Assembly: GCA_046590235.1 (NCBI GenBank)
Contig: JBKJTY010000035.1
Span: 29,063-93,062 of the forward strand
DNA: 64,000 bases
Source: 2-02-FULL-45-10 sp046590235
GTDB lineage: Bacteria > Patescibacteriota > Patescibacteriia > Magasanikbacterales > GWA2-37-8
Direction: 5' to 3'
Numbering within the stretch: position 1 is the first letter of the stretch; each line of letters starts with the position of its first letter. Position numbers and translations under genes: made by a program. Below are positions 32,197 to 41,840 of the stretch, piece by piece. The notes under the pieces are model-generated. The model searched no databases, had not been told where the DNA came from, and worked only from the letters and a program-made list of their open reading frames with translations.

Positions 32197-33150
32197 ATGG
32201 AAAAACAAGCAAAAATTTACGTCGCTGGTCATAAGGGGTTGGTTGGTTCAGCAATTAAACGTGCGTTGGAACGCGAGGGTTATACCTCGATAATTGTGAG
32301 AACGCATCAAGAATTAGATCTATTGGATCAGCATGCCGTTGAAGAATTTTTTAGCCACGAACAGCCGGTGTATGTTTTTTTAGCGGCAGCAAAAGTTGGC
32401 GGAATAGTCGCTAACATGGCTGCGCCAGCTTCGTTTATCTATGAAAATGTTCAGATTCAGAATAGCATCATACACGCTTCCTATAAGCATGGTGTTAAAA
32501 AACTATTATTCTTAGGTACTTCATGTATCTATCCGCGCGTATGTCCGCAACCAATGAAAGAAGAGTATCTATTAACAGGTCCTCTTGAGCCGACTAACGA
32601 AGCATACGCATTAGCCAAAATTACAGGCATTAAAATGTGCCAGTATTATGACGTGCAGTACCAGACAGACTTTGTTGCCGTCATGCCACCTAATATCTAC
32701 GGCTACAATGATACCTTCGATTTACAGCGCTCTCATGTCATTCCAGCGTTGATCCGTCGTTTCCATGAAGCCAAGGTCGCAAATAGCCCAACAGTGACCC
32801 TGTGGGGAACGGGTACTGCCCGCCGAGAATTCTTATTTGCCGATGATGTGGCAGAAGCCTGTTTGTTTTTTATGGATAACTTTAAGCCGTCTGAGGAGCA
32901 GGTTAAAAAAGGTGAGATATTCATGAATGTAGCGGCTGGAACGGACCAAACCATCGCCGAGCTTGCCAAAGTGGTCGCGTCAGCGGTAGGGTATACGGGC
33001 ACGATTGCCTGGGATACTACCAAGCCTGATGGTATGCCTCAAAAGCTGCTTGATACCACTAAAATGACAACTCTGGGTTGGCGGCAAAAAACGAGCTTAG
33101 AAAAGGGTGTCGCCCTGACATATCAATGGTATTTAGAAAATCAGCCTTAA
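32197..33150 (+). CDS. fcl: GDP-L-fucose synthase / GDP-L-colitose synthase (Fcl/ColC-like)
   Basis: 317 residues. IYVAGHKGLVGSAIKRALE is the nucleotide-binding motif of this epimerase-reductase family, LGTSCIYPR and the YxxxK in YALAKITG (near residue 137) are catalytic, and VMPPNIYGYNDTF is diagnostic. Fcl makes GDP-L-fucose, and ColC, a close relative, makes GDP-L-colitose from the ColD product. The two cannot be separated by eye. With colD immediately upstream, ColC activity is possible; both products may be made. Confidence 0.88.
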   Translation: MEKQAKIYVAGHKGLVGSAIKRALEREGYTSIIVRTHQELDLLDQHAVEEFFSHEQPVYVFLAAAKVGGIVANMAAPASFIYENVQIQNSIIHASYKHGVKKLLFLGTSCIYPRVCPQPMKEEYLLTGPLEPTNEAYALAKITGIKMCQYYDVQYQTDFVAVMPPNIYGYNDTFDLQRSHVIPALIRRFHEAKVANSPTVTLWGTGTARREFLFADDVAEACLFFMDNFKPSEEQVKKGEIFMNVAAGTDQTIAELAKVVASAVGYTGTIAWDTTKPDGMPQKLLDTTKMTTLGWRQKTSLEKGVALTYQWYLENQP

Positions 33151-33157
33151 GACTACT

Positions 33158-33973
33158 ATGGAAACCATAATTCGACCAAGAAAAAAAATTACGCTACGGG
33201 ATTTTACTGAGTTAGTTCAGTATCGTGAATTATTGTATTTTTTCACCTGGCGTGATGTTAAAGTCAGGTATAAACAAACCATGCTTGGTGTAATGTGGGC
33301 TATTTTTCAACCCGTCATCACCATGGTAGTGTTTACCATCTTCTTTGGTAAATTAGCAAAAATTCCTTCAGATAATATCCCTTATCCAATTTTTGTGTAT
33401 GTCGGCTTGCTTATTTGGCAATTTTTCTCCACATCACTCAATGAAACAAGTGATTGTCTGGTACAAAATAAAGCCATTATTACCAAAGTCTACTTTCCAC
33501 GCTTATTGTTGCCATTTTCTTCAGTCATTACAAAGTTTGTAGATTTTTTCATCGCTTCGTTAGTCTTAATCGTATTAATGGCTTACTATCATTACTTACC
33601 TAATATTTTAGGATTATTTATCTTGCCACTCCTATTGTTTATCTCATTTTTAGCAGCATCCGGCGCAGGTTTACTCTTGGCTTCAATCAATGTAAAATAC
33701 CGCGATGTCAGATATATTTTGCCTTTCTTTATTCAGCTATTACTCTTCATGACTCCTGTCATTTACCCAGCGAGTATAGCGGGTAAATATTCGTGGATAT
33801 TGGCGCTTAACCCTATGACTGGTGTAATTAAGGCGGCACATGCGGCTATTTTGGGCAACGCACCTATAAATTGGGTGTTGCTTGGTATTTCAGGCATAAT
33901 TTCAGCTATCCTGTTTGTGGTAGGAATACTCTACTTTAAAAAGACCGAACGTTACTTTGCAGATATCGTATAA
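33158..33973 (+). CDS. Polysaccharide ABC exporter, permease (Wzm-like)
   Basis: 271 residues with six membrane segments. LREL-type start LVQYRELLYFFTWRDVKVRYKQTMLGVMWAIFQP is the conserved N-terminal amphipathic region of ABC-2 polysaccharide permeases (Wzm/TagG/RfbA). It pairs with the ATPase encoded five bases after its stop and exports a finished lipid-linked glycan across the membrane. Confidence 0.9.
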   Translation: METIIRPRKKITLRDFTELVQYRELLYFFTWRDVKVRYKQTMLGVMWAIFQPVITMVVFTIFFGKLAKIPSDNIPYPIFVYVGLLIWQFFSTSLNETSDCLVQNKAIITKVYFPRLLLPFSSVITKFVDFFIASLVLIVLMAYYHYLPNILGLFILPLLLFISFLAASGAGLLLASINVKYRDVRYILPFFIQLLLFMTPVIYPASIAGKYSWILALNPMTGVIKAAHAAILGNAPINWVLLGISGIISAILFVVGILYFKKTERYFADIV

Positions 33974-33977
33974 ACCT

Positions 33978-35270
33978 ATGGAACCAATTATTAGTGTCAA
34001 AAGTGTCAGTAAGCGGTACGATATTACCCATGCTAATGGGAAGTATGTTACCTTGCGCGATGTAATGACTAACATACTCAAAAGTCCGTTTAGTTTTCTT
34101 AAAAGCAAGGCAAAAAAAGCCTTTCATGGTGAGAATAAAGAAATTTTTTGGGCATTAAAGGATGTAAATTTTGATATTAAACGTGGTGAAGTCGTTGGTA
34201 TTATTGGCCGTAATGGTGCTGGTAAATCAACCTTACTTAAAATTCTTTCGCAAATTACACCGCCAACCGGTGGTGAAATTACGTTGCGAGGTCGGGTTGG
34301 TTCATTGCTTGAAGTCGGAACTGGATTTCACCCTGAATTATCAGGTCGAGAAAACATTTTGTTAAACGGGGCGATTTTGGGCATGAAGAAAAAAGAAATA
34401 ATTGCTAAGTTTGATGAAATAGTTGCATTTGCGGGCATTGAAAAATTTTTAGATACTCCAGTTAAATATTATTCATCTGGCATGTATGTTCGGCTGGCTT
34501 TCTCTGTTGCCGCACACATGGAGCCGGATATTTTAATTATTGACGAAGTGCTAGCAGTGGGAGACGTTGAATTTCAAAAGAAATGTCTCGGAAAAATGAA
34601 CGAAGTTTCAAAACAAGATGGGCGCACTGTCTTGTTCGTTAGTCATAACATGAATGCTATCGAGGATTTATGTTCTCGGGTTTTATACTTCGATAAAGGG
34701 GTTCTTATTAAAGATAGTACTAATGTACGCGAGGTTGTAAGTGAGTATATTCGTGGTCAAGAAGACGGTAATATTGTCACCGAATGGGTTAATAATGGTA
34801 AAGAGTATCGTAATCCATATTTCATTCCAGAACGTATTGCTATCGTTGATGAACGCGGCGATAAAATGGTCATGCCAAAACGGAACGACGCTGAATGCTG
34901 GATTCAAATCGAAGGAACAGTTACAAGTCTTAACAAATCTCTGACAATAGGTTACGCAATTTTTAGTGAAGAGGGGAATTTGCTCTATTGGTCATTTCAT
35001 ACCGATGCTGAAGAAAATAAGTGGCCCCAATTAAAAATGGGAAAAAATGTGTTGCGAAGTAAGTTTCCAACTCGGTTATTGAACGAAGGTCTTTATCGTA
35101 TCGAATTCATAAGCAGCCTACATTTTATCCAGTGGCTAACCGAGCCTGGTGTAAACGCGCCGGCAGTGTATCTGACTATACAGGGTGGCTTAAGTAATTC
35201 ACCATATTGGATGATCAAGCGAGCGGGTTTGTTAGCTCCGGTTAACGAATGGTCATCATTGAATCAATAA
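33978..35270 (+). CDS. Polysaccharide ABC exporter, ATPase with carbohydrate-binding C-terminus (Wzt-like)
   Basis: 430 residues. Walker A GRNGAGKST near residue 79, signature YSSGMYVRLAF, Walker B ILIIDEVLAVGD and the H-loop SHN are intact. Residues 270-430 form an additional beta-rich domain like the Wzt C-terminal domain, which in O-antigen systems recognises the chain's terminal modification. This implies export of a specific capped polymer. The end overlaps the open frame of the GT11 gene, whose chosen start is 35285. Confidence 0.9.
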   Translation: MEPIISVKSVSKRYDITHANGKYVTLRDVMTNILKSPFSFLKSKAKKAFHGENKEIFWALKDVNFDIKRGEVVGIIGRNGAGKSTLLKILSQITPPTGGEITLRGRVGSLLEVGTGFHPELSGRENILLNGAILGMKKKEIIAKFDEIVAFAGIEKFLDTPVKYYSSGMYVRLAFSVAAHMEPDILIIDEVLAVGDVEFQKKCLGKMNEVSKQDGRTVLFVSHNMNAIEDLCSRVLYFDKGVLIKDSTNVREVVSEYIRGQEDGNIVTEWVNNGKEYRNPYFIPERIAIVDERGDKMVMPKRNDAECWIQIEGTVTSLNKSLTIGYAIFSEEGNLLYWSFHTDAEENKWPQLKMGKNVLRSKFPTRLLNEGLYRIEFISSLHFIQWLTEPGVNAPAVYLTIQGGLSNSPYWMIKRAGLLAPVNEWSSLNQ

Positions 35271-35284
35271 CTATAAAGAAGGAT

Positions 35285-36166
35285 ATGGTTATAATGCAGT
35301 TACTCGGTGGTTTAGGAAATCAGATGTTTCAGTATGCGGCAGGAAAAGCACTGGCAACCCATCATAAAACAGAATTTAAAATTGATACGAGCGGATTTAA
35401 AGAGTACGCCTTGCATGATTATGTACTGGATCATTTTATGATAACAGCGGGGGAAGTTAGTGAGAGTGAGTTACCCTCTGTTAAAGAACGTGCACTGCCC
35501 ACATCCCGAATATGGCGAAAGTTATATCCGTATGTGCAAGCTTTACGGCCATACCATTCAAGACGCATTTTTGACGAACCATATTATCACTTTAATAAGC
35601 GTTTTTTAAAGCTACCGCCAAATGTTTATATCCGTGGTTATTTTCAAAGTGAACGTTATTTTAAAGATATTGAAGATATTATCCGCAAAGAATTTGTAGT
35701 AAAACAAGAATATGGCCAGCTGGATCAGTTTTTGGCTGAAAAGCTAAAAACGCATGATGTAATTTCAGTTCACTTTAGACGCGGTGATTATGTTACCAAT
35801 AAAGGTATAAACAAATTGTATGGTACGCCGTCATTTGAGTACTATGAAAAATCCATCCAGCAAATTGCCGCACGCTGCAAAAATCCGTATCTATTTATTT
35901 TCTCAAACGACAGCGCGTGGGTTAAAGAAAACTTTACCACACAAGTTCCAAAAACATTTATTAGTGATTTCTCAATGAGTAATTTTCAAGAGCTCACTTT
36001 AATGTCAAAGTGTCACCACAACGTCATTGCTAATAGTAGTTTTAGTTGGTGGGGTGCGTGGCTTAATCAAAATCCGTCAAAAATAGTTCACGCGCCATCT
36101 CGATGGTTTGTAACTAAAAGGTGGAATACGAAAGATGTTATTCCAAAAAATTGGACGCAAGTATGA
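35285..36166 (+). CDS. GT11 alpha-1,2-fucosyltransferase-like enzyme
   Basis: 293 residues from ATG 35285, preceded by AAGAAGGAT. MQLLGGLGNQMFQYAAGKALA is the classical GT11 start. HFRRGDYV near residue 168 is the GDP-fucose-binding HxRRxDY motif, and NSSFSWWGAWLN is the third conserved block. Family members use GDP-L-fucose; colitosyltransferases of O-antigen loci belong to the same family. Together with colD and fcl/colC upstream it suggests a terminal fucose or colitose. Confidence 0.9.
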   Translation: MVIMQLLGGLGNQMFQYAAGKALATHHKTEFKIDTSGFKEYALHDYVLDHFMITAGEVSESELPSVKERALPTSRIWRKLYPYVQALRPYHSRRIFDEPYYHFNKRFLKLPPNVYIRGYFQSERYFKDIEDIIRKEFVVKQEYGQLDQFLAEKLKTHDVISVHFRRGDYVTNKGINKLYGTPSFEYYEKSIQQIAARCKNPYLFIFSNDSAWVKENFTTQVPKTFISDFSMSNFQELTLMSKCHHNVIANSSFSWWGAWLNQNPSKIVHAPSRWFVTKRWNTKDVIPKNWTQV

Positions 36167-37179
36167 GTAAAAATCCCAGAGTTTCAGTGGTAATGCCCGC
36201 ATATAATGCAGAAAAGTTTATTGGCGAGGCAGTTGAAAGCATACTTAATCAAACGTATGCGGATTTTGAATTAATTATTATTGACGATGGGTCAACGGAT
36301 CAAACTGCTGCTATTGTGCGTTCATTCAAAGATGATCGCATACGTCTTATGCAGAATGGGGTTAATTTAAAAATTACCAAGAGCCTTCTTCGTGGGTGGG
36401 ATGCTGCAAAAGGGGAGTATATTATTCGAGCTGACAGCGATGATATTAATCTTCCAGAAAGATTTTTTGAGCAAGTGCAGTTCATGGATACACATAAAGA
36501 TGTAGATATATGCGGTTCATGGCTACAATGTTTTGGTGTTTCGGATGAAATAGTGCGTTATTTACCAGAACACAATGATATACAGCTTTATTTAATGGTT
36601 TTCTGCTGTATCGGTCACCCAACAGTAATAATGAGAAAAAAGTCGTTTGAGACACATGGTTTGGGATATGATGAGAAGCTTGTATATTGCGAAGATTATG
36701 ATCTGTGGGTGCGCTCAAGAAAGCTATTGCGTTTTGCCAATATACAAAAAGTATTAGTTAAATATAGACTTTTAACATTCACAAAATCAATACAGAAAGA
36801 TCTTGATAGTAAGTCAGATGAAATTCGTTTTAGGCAGATTATTGAATTATTACCTGAATGTTCCGAGGCAGACAAAAAAACTTTTTATAGCATAATTACT
36901 TTACAATTTGAACGTAATCCAATCTTTCTTAAGGAGGCTTGCGCTTTTTTAATTCGCATGTCAAAAGCAAATAAAGTGCAAAAGATTTACGATCAAAAAG
37001 CCCTTTACGCATTTATAATTCAAAACTGGTTGTATATCTGCAATCTCTACAGTAAATCGCAGCTGGTATCTTGGCCAAATTTTTGGAAAGCCACCGCACA
37101 AATTGCATACCTTAGTCCAAGTGTATTTATGTATAAAATTATTCACAAATTACTAAAAGTGATTAGTCATAAAACTTGA
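36163..37179 (+). CDS. GT2 glycosyltransferase
   Basis: 338 residues, starting inside the previous stop (ATGA). SVVMPAYNAEKFIGEAVESILNQTYADFELIIIDDGSTDQT is the nucleotide-sugar-binding start. IIRADSDDINLPERF gives the DxD, and GYDEKLVYCEDYDLWVR is the catalytic-base ED motif. The C-terminal ~100 residues are Lys-rich and helical. Donor sugar is not predictable. Confidence 0.85.
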   Translation: MSKNPRVSVVMPAYNAEKFIGEAVESILNQTYADFELIIIDDGSTDQTAAIVRSFKDDRIRLMQNGVNLKITKSLLRGWDAAKGEYIIRADSDDINLPERFFEQVQFMDTHKDVDICGSWLQCFGVSDEIVRYLPEHNDIQLYLMVFCCIGHPTVIMRKKSFETHGLGYDEKLVYCEDYDLWVRSRKLLRFANIQKVLVKYRLLTFTKSIQKDLDSKSDEIRFRQIIELLPECSEADKKTFYSIITLQFERNPIFLKEACAFLIRMSKANKVQKIYDQKALYAFIIQNWLYICNLYSKSQLVSWPNFWKATAQIAYLSPSVFMYKIIHKLLKVISHKT

Positions 37180-37191
37180 TCGTAGAATAAT

Positions 37192-37968
37192 ATGGCAATT
37201 ACTGCTCACTGCTTAGTTAAAAATGAAGAAAAGTTTATTACATACGCCGTACGATCGGTGATCGATTTTATTGACCAGATACTGATCTTTGATACAGGAT
37301 CTTCAGATACTACTGTTGCAAAAATTGAGGCTTTAATGAAAGAATACCCTTCAAAAATATATTTTGAAGAAAAGGGTATATGTGATAAAAAACGTCATAC
37401 AGAGCTTCGCCAGGAAATGGTTGAAAAAACGACAACTGACTGGTTTATGGTTTTAGACGGTGATGAAGTATGGACTAGGAGAGCGATTGCCGAAGCGGCA
37501 GAATTAACAAAGCGAACTGACATAGATTGTCTTATTGCACCTTTTTATCTTGCTGTGGGTGATATCTACCATTATTCTTGGCGTGGACAATTTACAATAA
37601 ATGATAAAAAAATCCATGCCACTGCGCGTTTTTTCAAAAAACATACGGGAATACGCTGGAAGGGTCAGTATGGGGAAGATTGCCTATTTATTAATGGAAA
37701 AAACTGTATTGATATAAGTAGAAAACAAATTTTACAGCATAAATTCTGGCACCTAACGCATTTAGAGCGTTCATCGATTGGTAGCGATTATTCCTCAGGA
37801 CAGTCGCGAGATTTAAAAAGAGTCCCGACGTACTTCTTGCTTGGAAAAAAGATTACCGAACCAGTTCCGGAAGTTTTTGAAGGTCAACCCAAGCTTGGCT
37901 CTGCACGTTCATTTATACTATTTTTGGGTCACTGCGTAAGAAAGATGCAGCAAAAATTATATTATTAA
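37192..37968 (+). CDS. GT2-like glycosyltransferase (LPS-core type)
   Basis: 258 residues. AHCLVKNEEKFITYAVRSVIDFIDQILIFDTGSSDTT is the SunS/WaaE-like GT2 opening, and FMVLDGDEVW near residue 93 is the DxD equivalent. HATARFFKKHTGIRWKGQYGEDC is typical of this subgroup. Related in style to the gene at 45343. Confidence 0.75.
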   Translation: MAITAHCLVKNEEKFITYAVRSVIDFIDQILIFDTGSSDTTVAKIEALMKEYPSKIYFEEKGICDKKRHTELRQEMVEKTTTDWFMVLDGDEVWTRRAIAEAAELTKRTDIDCLIAPFYLAVGDIYHYSWRGQFTINDKKIHATARFFKKHTGIRWKGQYGEDCLFINGKNCIDISRKQILQHKFWHLTHLERSSIGSDYSSGQSRDLKRVPTYFLLGKKITEPVPEVFEGQPKLGSARSFILFLGHCVRKMQQKLYY

Positions 37969-37978
37969 CTTAAAGTTT

Positions 37979-38953
37979 ATGACTATTCTAGTTACAGGTG
38001 GAGCAGGATTTATTGGGTCGCATTTTGTGCAGCTTATTTCAGCCCAGCCAAACACAAAAGTTATTGTAGTAGATAACTACTATCAAGGTAAAGAAAATAT
38101 TTTAAAAAGAGACAATGTAACCTATCACGAAGTTGATATCTGTAACCTTGAAAAATTACAGGCTGTGTTCAAAGAATCTCCTGTTGACGCTGTGGTTCAT
38201 TTTGCCGCCATAGCAAACGTGCCAGACTCTATTGCTCGACCTGCTGGTTATTATCAAGCTAATATCATCGGCGGATGGAATCTTTTAGCTTGCATGTTAG
38301 AAAATGGAGTTAAAAAAATAATATTTTCGTCTTCAGCCGCAGTCTATGGTGAGCCGCTCAGCGATTTGATTAAAGAGGACCATCAGAAAAAGCCAATCAA
38401 TCCATATGGGTATACCAAATTAGCTTTCGAAATAATGCTTAAAGATTATCATACAGCATACGGTATTAATTCCGTATCTTTCCGTTATTTCTGTGCGGCA
38501 GGCCGTGAAGAAACTGGAGAAATTAATGAGCATCATATTCCAGAAACACATGTTATACCAATGTTGCTTGAAACAGTCACAGGCAAACGAAAAGAATTTT
38601 GTGTGTACGGCAATGATTTTCCTACTCCAGACGGCACCGGAATTCGTGATTATATCCATGTGAGTGATTTGGCTGAAGCGCACGCATCAGCTCTTGATGT
38701 TCTTATGAAAGGTAATTCTGTGTGCACAGCATATAACTTGGGTACGAACCGCGGCTGTTCAGTTATGGAGCTTATCACCGCAGTTGAAAAAGCGAGTGGG
38801 AAAAAGGTTCCGTACGCAGTAAAACCTCGACGGCCAGGGGATGCGTCAGTTTTGGTAGCTGATGCTACAGCTGCGCGCCGCGATCTTGGATGGCTCCCTA
38901 AGTATATTTCCATAGATTCAATTATTGAATCAGTGTATAAATTTTACCGGTAA
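37979..38953 (+). CDS. galE: UDP-glucose 4-epimerase
   Basis: 324 residues. ILVTGGAGFIGSHFVQL is the NAD-binding loop. The catalytic SSSAAVYGE and YxxxK in NPYGYTK (near residue 142) are present. The substrate region FRYFCAAGREETGEINEHHIPETHVIP and the GIRDYIHVSDLAEAH motif are diagnostic of GalE. It supplies UDP-galactose or a related hexose. Confidence 0.88.
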   Translation: MTILVTGGAGFIGSHFVQLISAQPNTKVIVVDNYYQGKENILKRDNVTYHEVDICNLEKLQAVFKESPVDAVVHFAAIANVPDSIARPAGYYQANIIGGWNLLACMLENGVKKIIFSSSAAVYGEPLSDLIKEDHQKKPINPYGYTKLAFEIMLKDYHTAYGINSVSFRYFCAAGREETGEINEHHIPETHVIPMLLETVTGKRKEFCVYGNDFPTPDGTGIRDYIHVSDLAEAHASALDVLMKGNSVCTAYNLGTNRGCSVMELITAVEKASGKKVPYAVKPRRPGDASVLVADATAARRDLGWLPKYISIDSIIESVYKFYR

Positions 38954-38955
38954 CT

Positions 38956-39684
38956 ATGAAAGCACTTATTTTAGCTGCTGGTCTAGGCACGCGTTTACGT
39001 CCTCTGACTGATACAATTCCTAAGCCCCTGGTTAAAATAGGTGGGCGCCCGTTGCTCGCTTACCATTTTGATTCTTTGCGGAAACATGGAGTTAATGAAG
39101 TTTTGATTAATACTCATTATCTATCAGAGCAAATCAACCATTTTGTTAAAGAGTACTGCGCTGAACACAGTGATTTCCAAGTAAGTCTTACATTTGAACC
39201 TGAACTCATCGGTAGTGCTGGCACATTACGTGCAAATGAAGGATTTTTTAGTAATTGCGAGGATTTCTTTGTTGTTTATAGCGATAATTTAACCAACATT
39301 AACTACAGCCAATTATTGTTAGAGCATAGGTTAAAGAAAGGTATTGCCACAATTGCAAGCTACTTTGAACCAAATCCAAGTTCTAAGGGAATTATTATTT
39401 TTGATAAGAATAATCGAATTGAGCAATTTATTGAAAAACCTCGACCAGAACAAATTGTTAGTAATATTGCAAACGGTGGTATTTATGTGTATAATAAAGC
39501 GATTTTATCATACGTACGGGGCCTAAAGAAGGATCCTGTAGACATAGGTAAAGATCTTTTTCCGGCTTTGGTGGCTGCTGGAGAAAATATGTACATATAT
39601 CCAATGAAAGAATTCTTACTTGATATTGGAACTATGGAAGGTTACGATAAAGCAAATAACATAATAAATACATTGGAATTTTAA
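38956..39684 (+). CDS. hddC: Sugar-1-phosphate nucleotidyltransferase, probable D-glycero-D-manno-heptose-1-P guanylyltransferase
   Basis: 242 residues. MKALILAAGLGTRLRPLTDTIPKPLVKIGGRPLLAY is the nucleotide-binding signature, with FEPELIGSAGTLRANEGFF and YSDNLTNINY following. HddC belongs to this short form of the mannose-1-phosphate guanylyltransferase family. The assignment to heptose rests on hddA, gmhA and gmhB 4-6 kb downstream in the same operon. Mannose-1-phosphate or glucose-1-phosphate are alternatives; mannose would also feed gmd. Confidence 0.7.
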   Translation: MKALILAAGLGTRLRPLTDTIPKPLVKIGGRPLLAYHFDSLRKHGVNEVLINTHYLSEQINHFVKEYCAEHSDFQVSLTFEPELIGSAGTLRANEGFFSNCEDFFVVYSDNLTNINYSQLLLEHRLKKGIATIASYFEPNPSSKGIIIFDKNNRIEQFIEKPRPEQIVSNIANGGIYVYNKAILSYVRGLKKDPVDIGKDLFPALVAAGENMYIYPMKEFLLDIGTMEGYDKANNIINTLEF

Positions 39685-39686
39685 AT

Positions 39687-40451
39687 ATGGAAAATAGTAC
39701 AAATATTTTTGGCGGTGAACGATTAGATTCAAAAAGTGGTTTATCAAAAAATAACCTCACGGAGCATTTAGCGCGCTATGGGCAAGTGCCGGGAAATACA
39801 GAAGCTATTATTTTAGATATTGGCTGTGGTAGCGGACACGGCAGCTCACTTTTGGCAAAAAAGTTTAAAAAAGTTTATGGTGTAGATGTTGCGGAGGACG
39901 CAATTGCTTACGCAAAAAAGAATTGGGCTACCTTGAATGCTGAGTTTATGGTAGGTTCTGGCACAGCTATTCCCTTTGCCGATAAAACATTTGATGCGGT
40001 AGCTGCTTTTGAAGTTTTTGAGCATATTGAAAAATGGGGATTATTCTTACAAGAAATAAAACGCGTTTTAAAACCGGGCGGCAAGCTCTACATGTCAACC
40101 CCAAATAAAGATATTTATTCGCCGGGCACAAAAAAGCCGATCAATCCACACCACTTTTTTGAAATGACTATTCCTGAGTTCAAGAATGCATTATCAAACT
40201 ATTTTGTAATTGAGAAGTTTTGCGGCCAACGCACACCGATTTATAACGACCATTTTGTGTGGAAGATAGCTAACCCGCTCTTTAAGCTTTTTAAGCCAAT
40301 TATTGGGTATAAAGCTATTAATACCTGTAAATTAAAAATTATCAATTGGATTAAACCAGATCTTGAATTGAGTGATATTGTATTTTCAACTGATGAGGCC
40401 TTTTTGAAAAAATCTCGATTTATGCTCGCGCATTGCGTCAACTCATTGTAA
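39687..40451 (+). CDS. SAM-dependent methyltransferase
   Basis: 254 residues. LDIGCGSGHGSSLLAKKF near residue 38, GVDVAEDAIAYAKKN, and FDAVAAFEVFEHIEKWGLFLQEIKRVLKPGG are class I methyltransferase motifs. The target is unknown and probably a sugar in the glycan. Confidence 0.82.
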   Translation: MENSTNIFGGERLDSKSGLSKNNLTEHLARYGQVPGNTEAIILDIGCGSGHGSSLLAKKFKKVYGVDVAEDAIAYAKKNWATLNAEFMVGSGTAIPFADKTFDAVAAFEVFEHIEKWGLFLQEIKRVLKPGGKLYMSTPNKDIYSPGTKKPINPHHFFEMTIPEFKNALSNYFVIEKFCGQRTPIYNDHFVWKIANPLFKLFKPIIGYKAINTCKLKIINWIKPDLELSDIVFSTDEAFLKKSRFMLAHCVNSL

Positions 40452-40462
40452 AAGCATTTATT

Positions 40463-41785
40463 ATGGGCGAAAAGGTAAAATTGCTCGAACTAGTAAGTTC
40501 ATTGGGGTATGCCGGCACACAACGTGCCATGTTAACTTTTTGCAGGAATATCAATAAAAACTTTTTTGAAGCTTTTGTTGGTGCGTATGATGCCGGCGGA
40601 CCTCGTGAAAATGATATTAAAGAGATGGGCCTCAAATACGTAGTTGCAAACAAAGACATCACTGCATTGCTTCGTTTTATAGAAGAAAACACCATTGACA
40701 TAGTTCATTTCCATCGTTCCGGTCACCATATCCCATTTGAGTATGAAATCATTAAAGGTATAAAAAATTTAAACAAAAACATTATTATTATTGAAACAAA
40801 TGTTTTTGGAAAATTTGATACCCTCGCATTCCCGCTAATCGATTGTAGTATAGAGGTTAGTAAAATGATGATGAACGAGCGGTATGTAAAGCTCGCGGGT
40901 GCATTTGATCCGGGACGCATGCTGGTATTATACAGTCCTGTCGATGTGAACACATTTCTAAAAAATAAACCTACTGAGGAAGAAGTGTTAGTTTACAAAA
41001 ATAAAAATGGCATCAAAAAGGATGAATTCGTTATTGGCCGATTGGGGAGGCCAGATGTTTCAAAATGGTCTGATCTACTCATCAATATGATGCCGCACCT
41101 TGTGAAATTAGTGCCAAACGTAAAATGTATCTTGCAAGCAGCGCCAACATCACGGATTAAAAGGATTAAGAAAAGTCGTTGGGCAAAGTATTTTGTCTTC
41201 CTGGAGCCGTCCACAGATGATAAACAAATTGGATTATTCTATAGCGCACTCGATGTTTATACACATTCATCAAAAATTGGTGAGTCTTTTGGGTTAACAA
41301 TGGCTGAAGCCGCACTTTTTGATAAGCCGGTGGTGGTTAACTCAACTCCTAACCGAGATAATAATCAATTGGAGTTAGTTGATCATATGCAAACGGGCAT
41401 TATCGCAAATGAGCCACAAACATTTGCCCGCGCACTTGCGTATTTGTATCAGAATTCCGAAGAGCGAGAGCGAATGGGAAAAAAAGGTCACGAAAAAATT
41501 GTGCGTGAGTGTGATGGAAGGCTTGTTACAAGTATGCTCGAAAAGATATGTATAGAAAAAATGTTGGAAAAAAGTTTGCCTGTTGAGCCTCTTGCCGCTA
41601 AACACTATCGCTTAGTACAACACTATCCTTCAACAGAAGACGTTATAGATTACCGTGTAGAATATCAAAAAAGATTGCTTAATAATTTTACCAAGTTAAC
41701 GGCCGTTGAAAAAGCTGTTAATTTGTTAAATAAACCAAAAGATTATTTTTACAAACTATCAGATTTCATAGAAAATAAATTTTAA
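40463..41785 (+). CDS. GT4 glycosyltransferase
   Basis: 440 residues from ATG 40463, the first ATG after the previous stop with the right N-terminus: VKLLELVSSLGYAGTQRAMLTFC. The GT-B fold includes a C-terminal domain with VIGRLGRPDVSKW and the E-x7-E region IGESFGLTMAEAALFDKPVV near residue 290. A C-terminal helical extension of about 80 residues is shared in style with the next gene. They look like a duplicated pair that has diverged. Confidence 0.82.
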   Translation: MGEKVKLLELVSSLGYAGTQRAMLTFCRNINKNFFEAFVGAYDAGGPRENDIKEMGLKYVVANKDITALLRFIEENTIDIVHFHRSGHHIPFEYEIIKGIKNLNKNIIIIETNVFGKFDTLAFPLIDCSIEVSKMMMNERYVKLAGAFDPGRMLVLYSPVDVNTFLKNKPTEEEVLVYKNKNGIKKDEFVIGRLGRPDVSKWSDLLINMMPHLVKLVPNVKCILQAAPTSRIKRIKKSRWAKYFVFLEPSTDDKQIGLFYSALDVYTHSSKIGESFGLTMAEAALFDKPVVVNSTPNRDNNQLELVDHMQTGIIANEPQTFARALAYLYQNSEERERMGKKGHEKIVRECDGRLVTSMLEKICIEKMLEKSLPVEPLAAKHYRLVQHYPSTEDVIDYRVEYQKRLLNNFTKLTAVEKAVNLLNKPKDYFYKLSDFIENKF

Positions 41786-41840
41786 GCTTATGTATTGAAC
41801 CAAAGTTATTTACATATATGATCTTGATAACAACAAAAAA

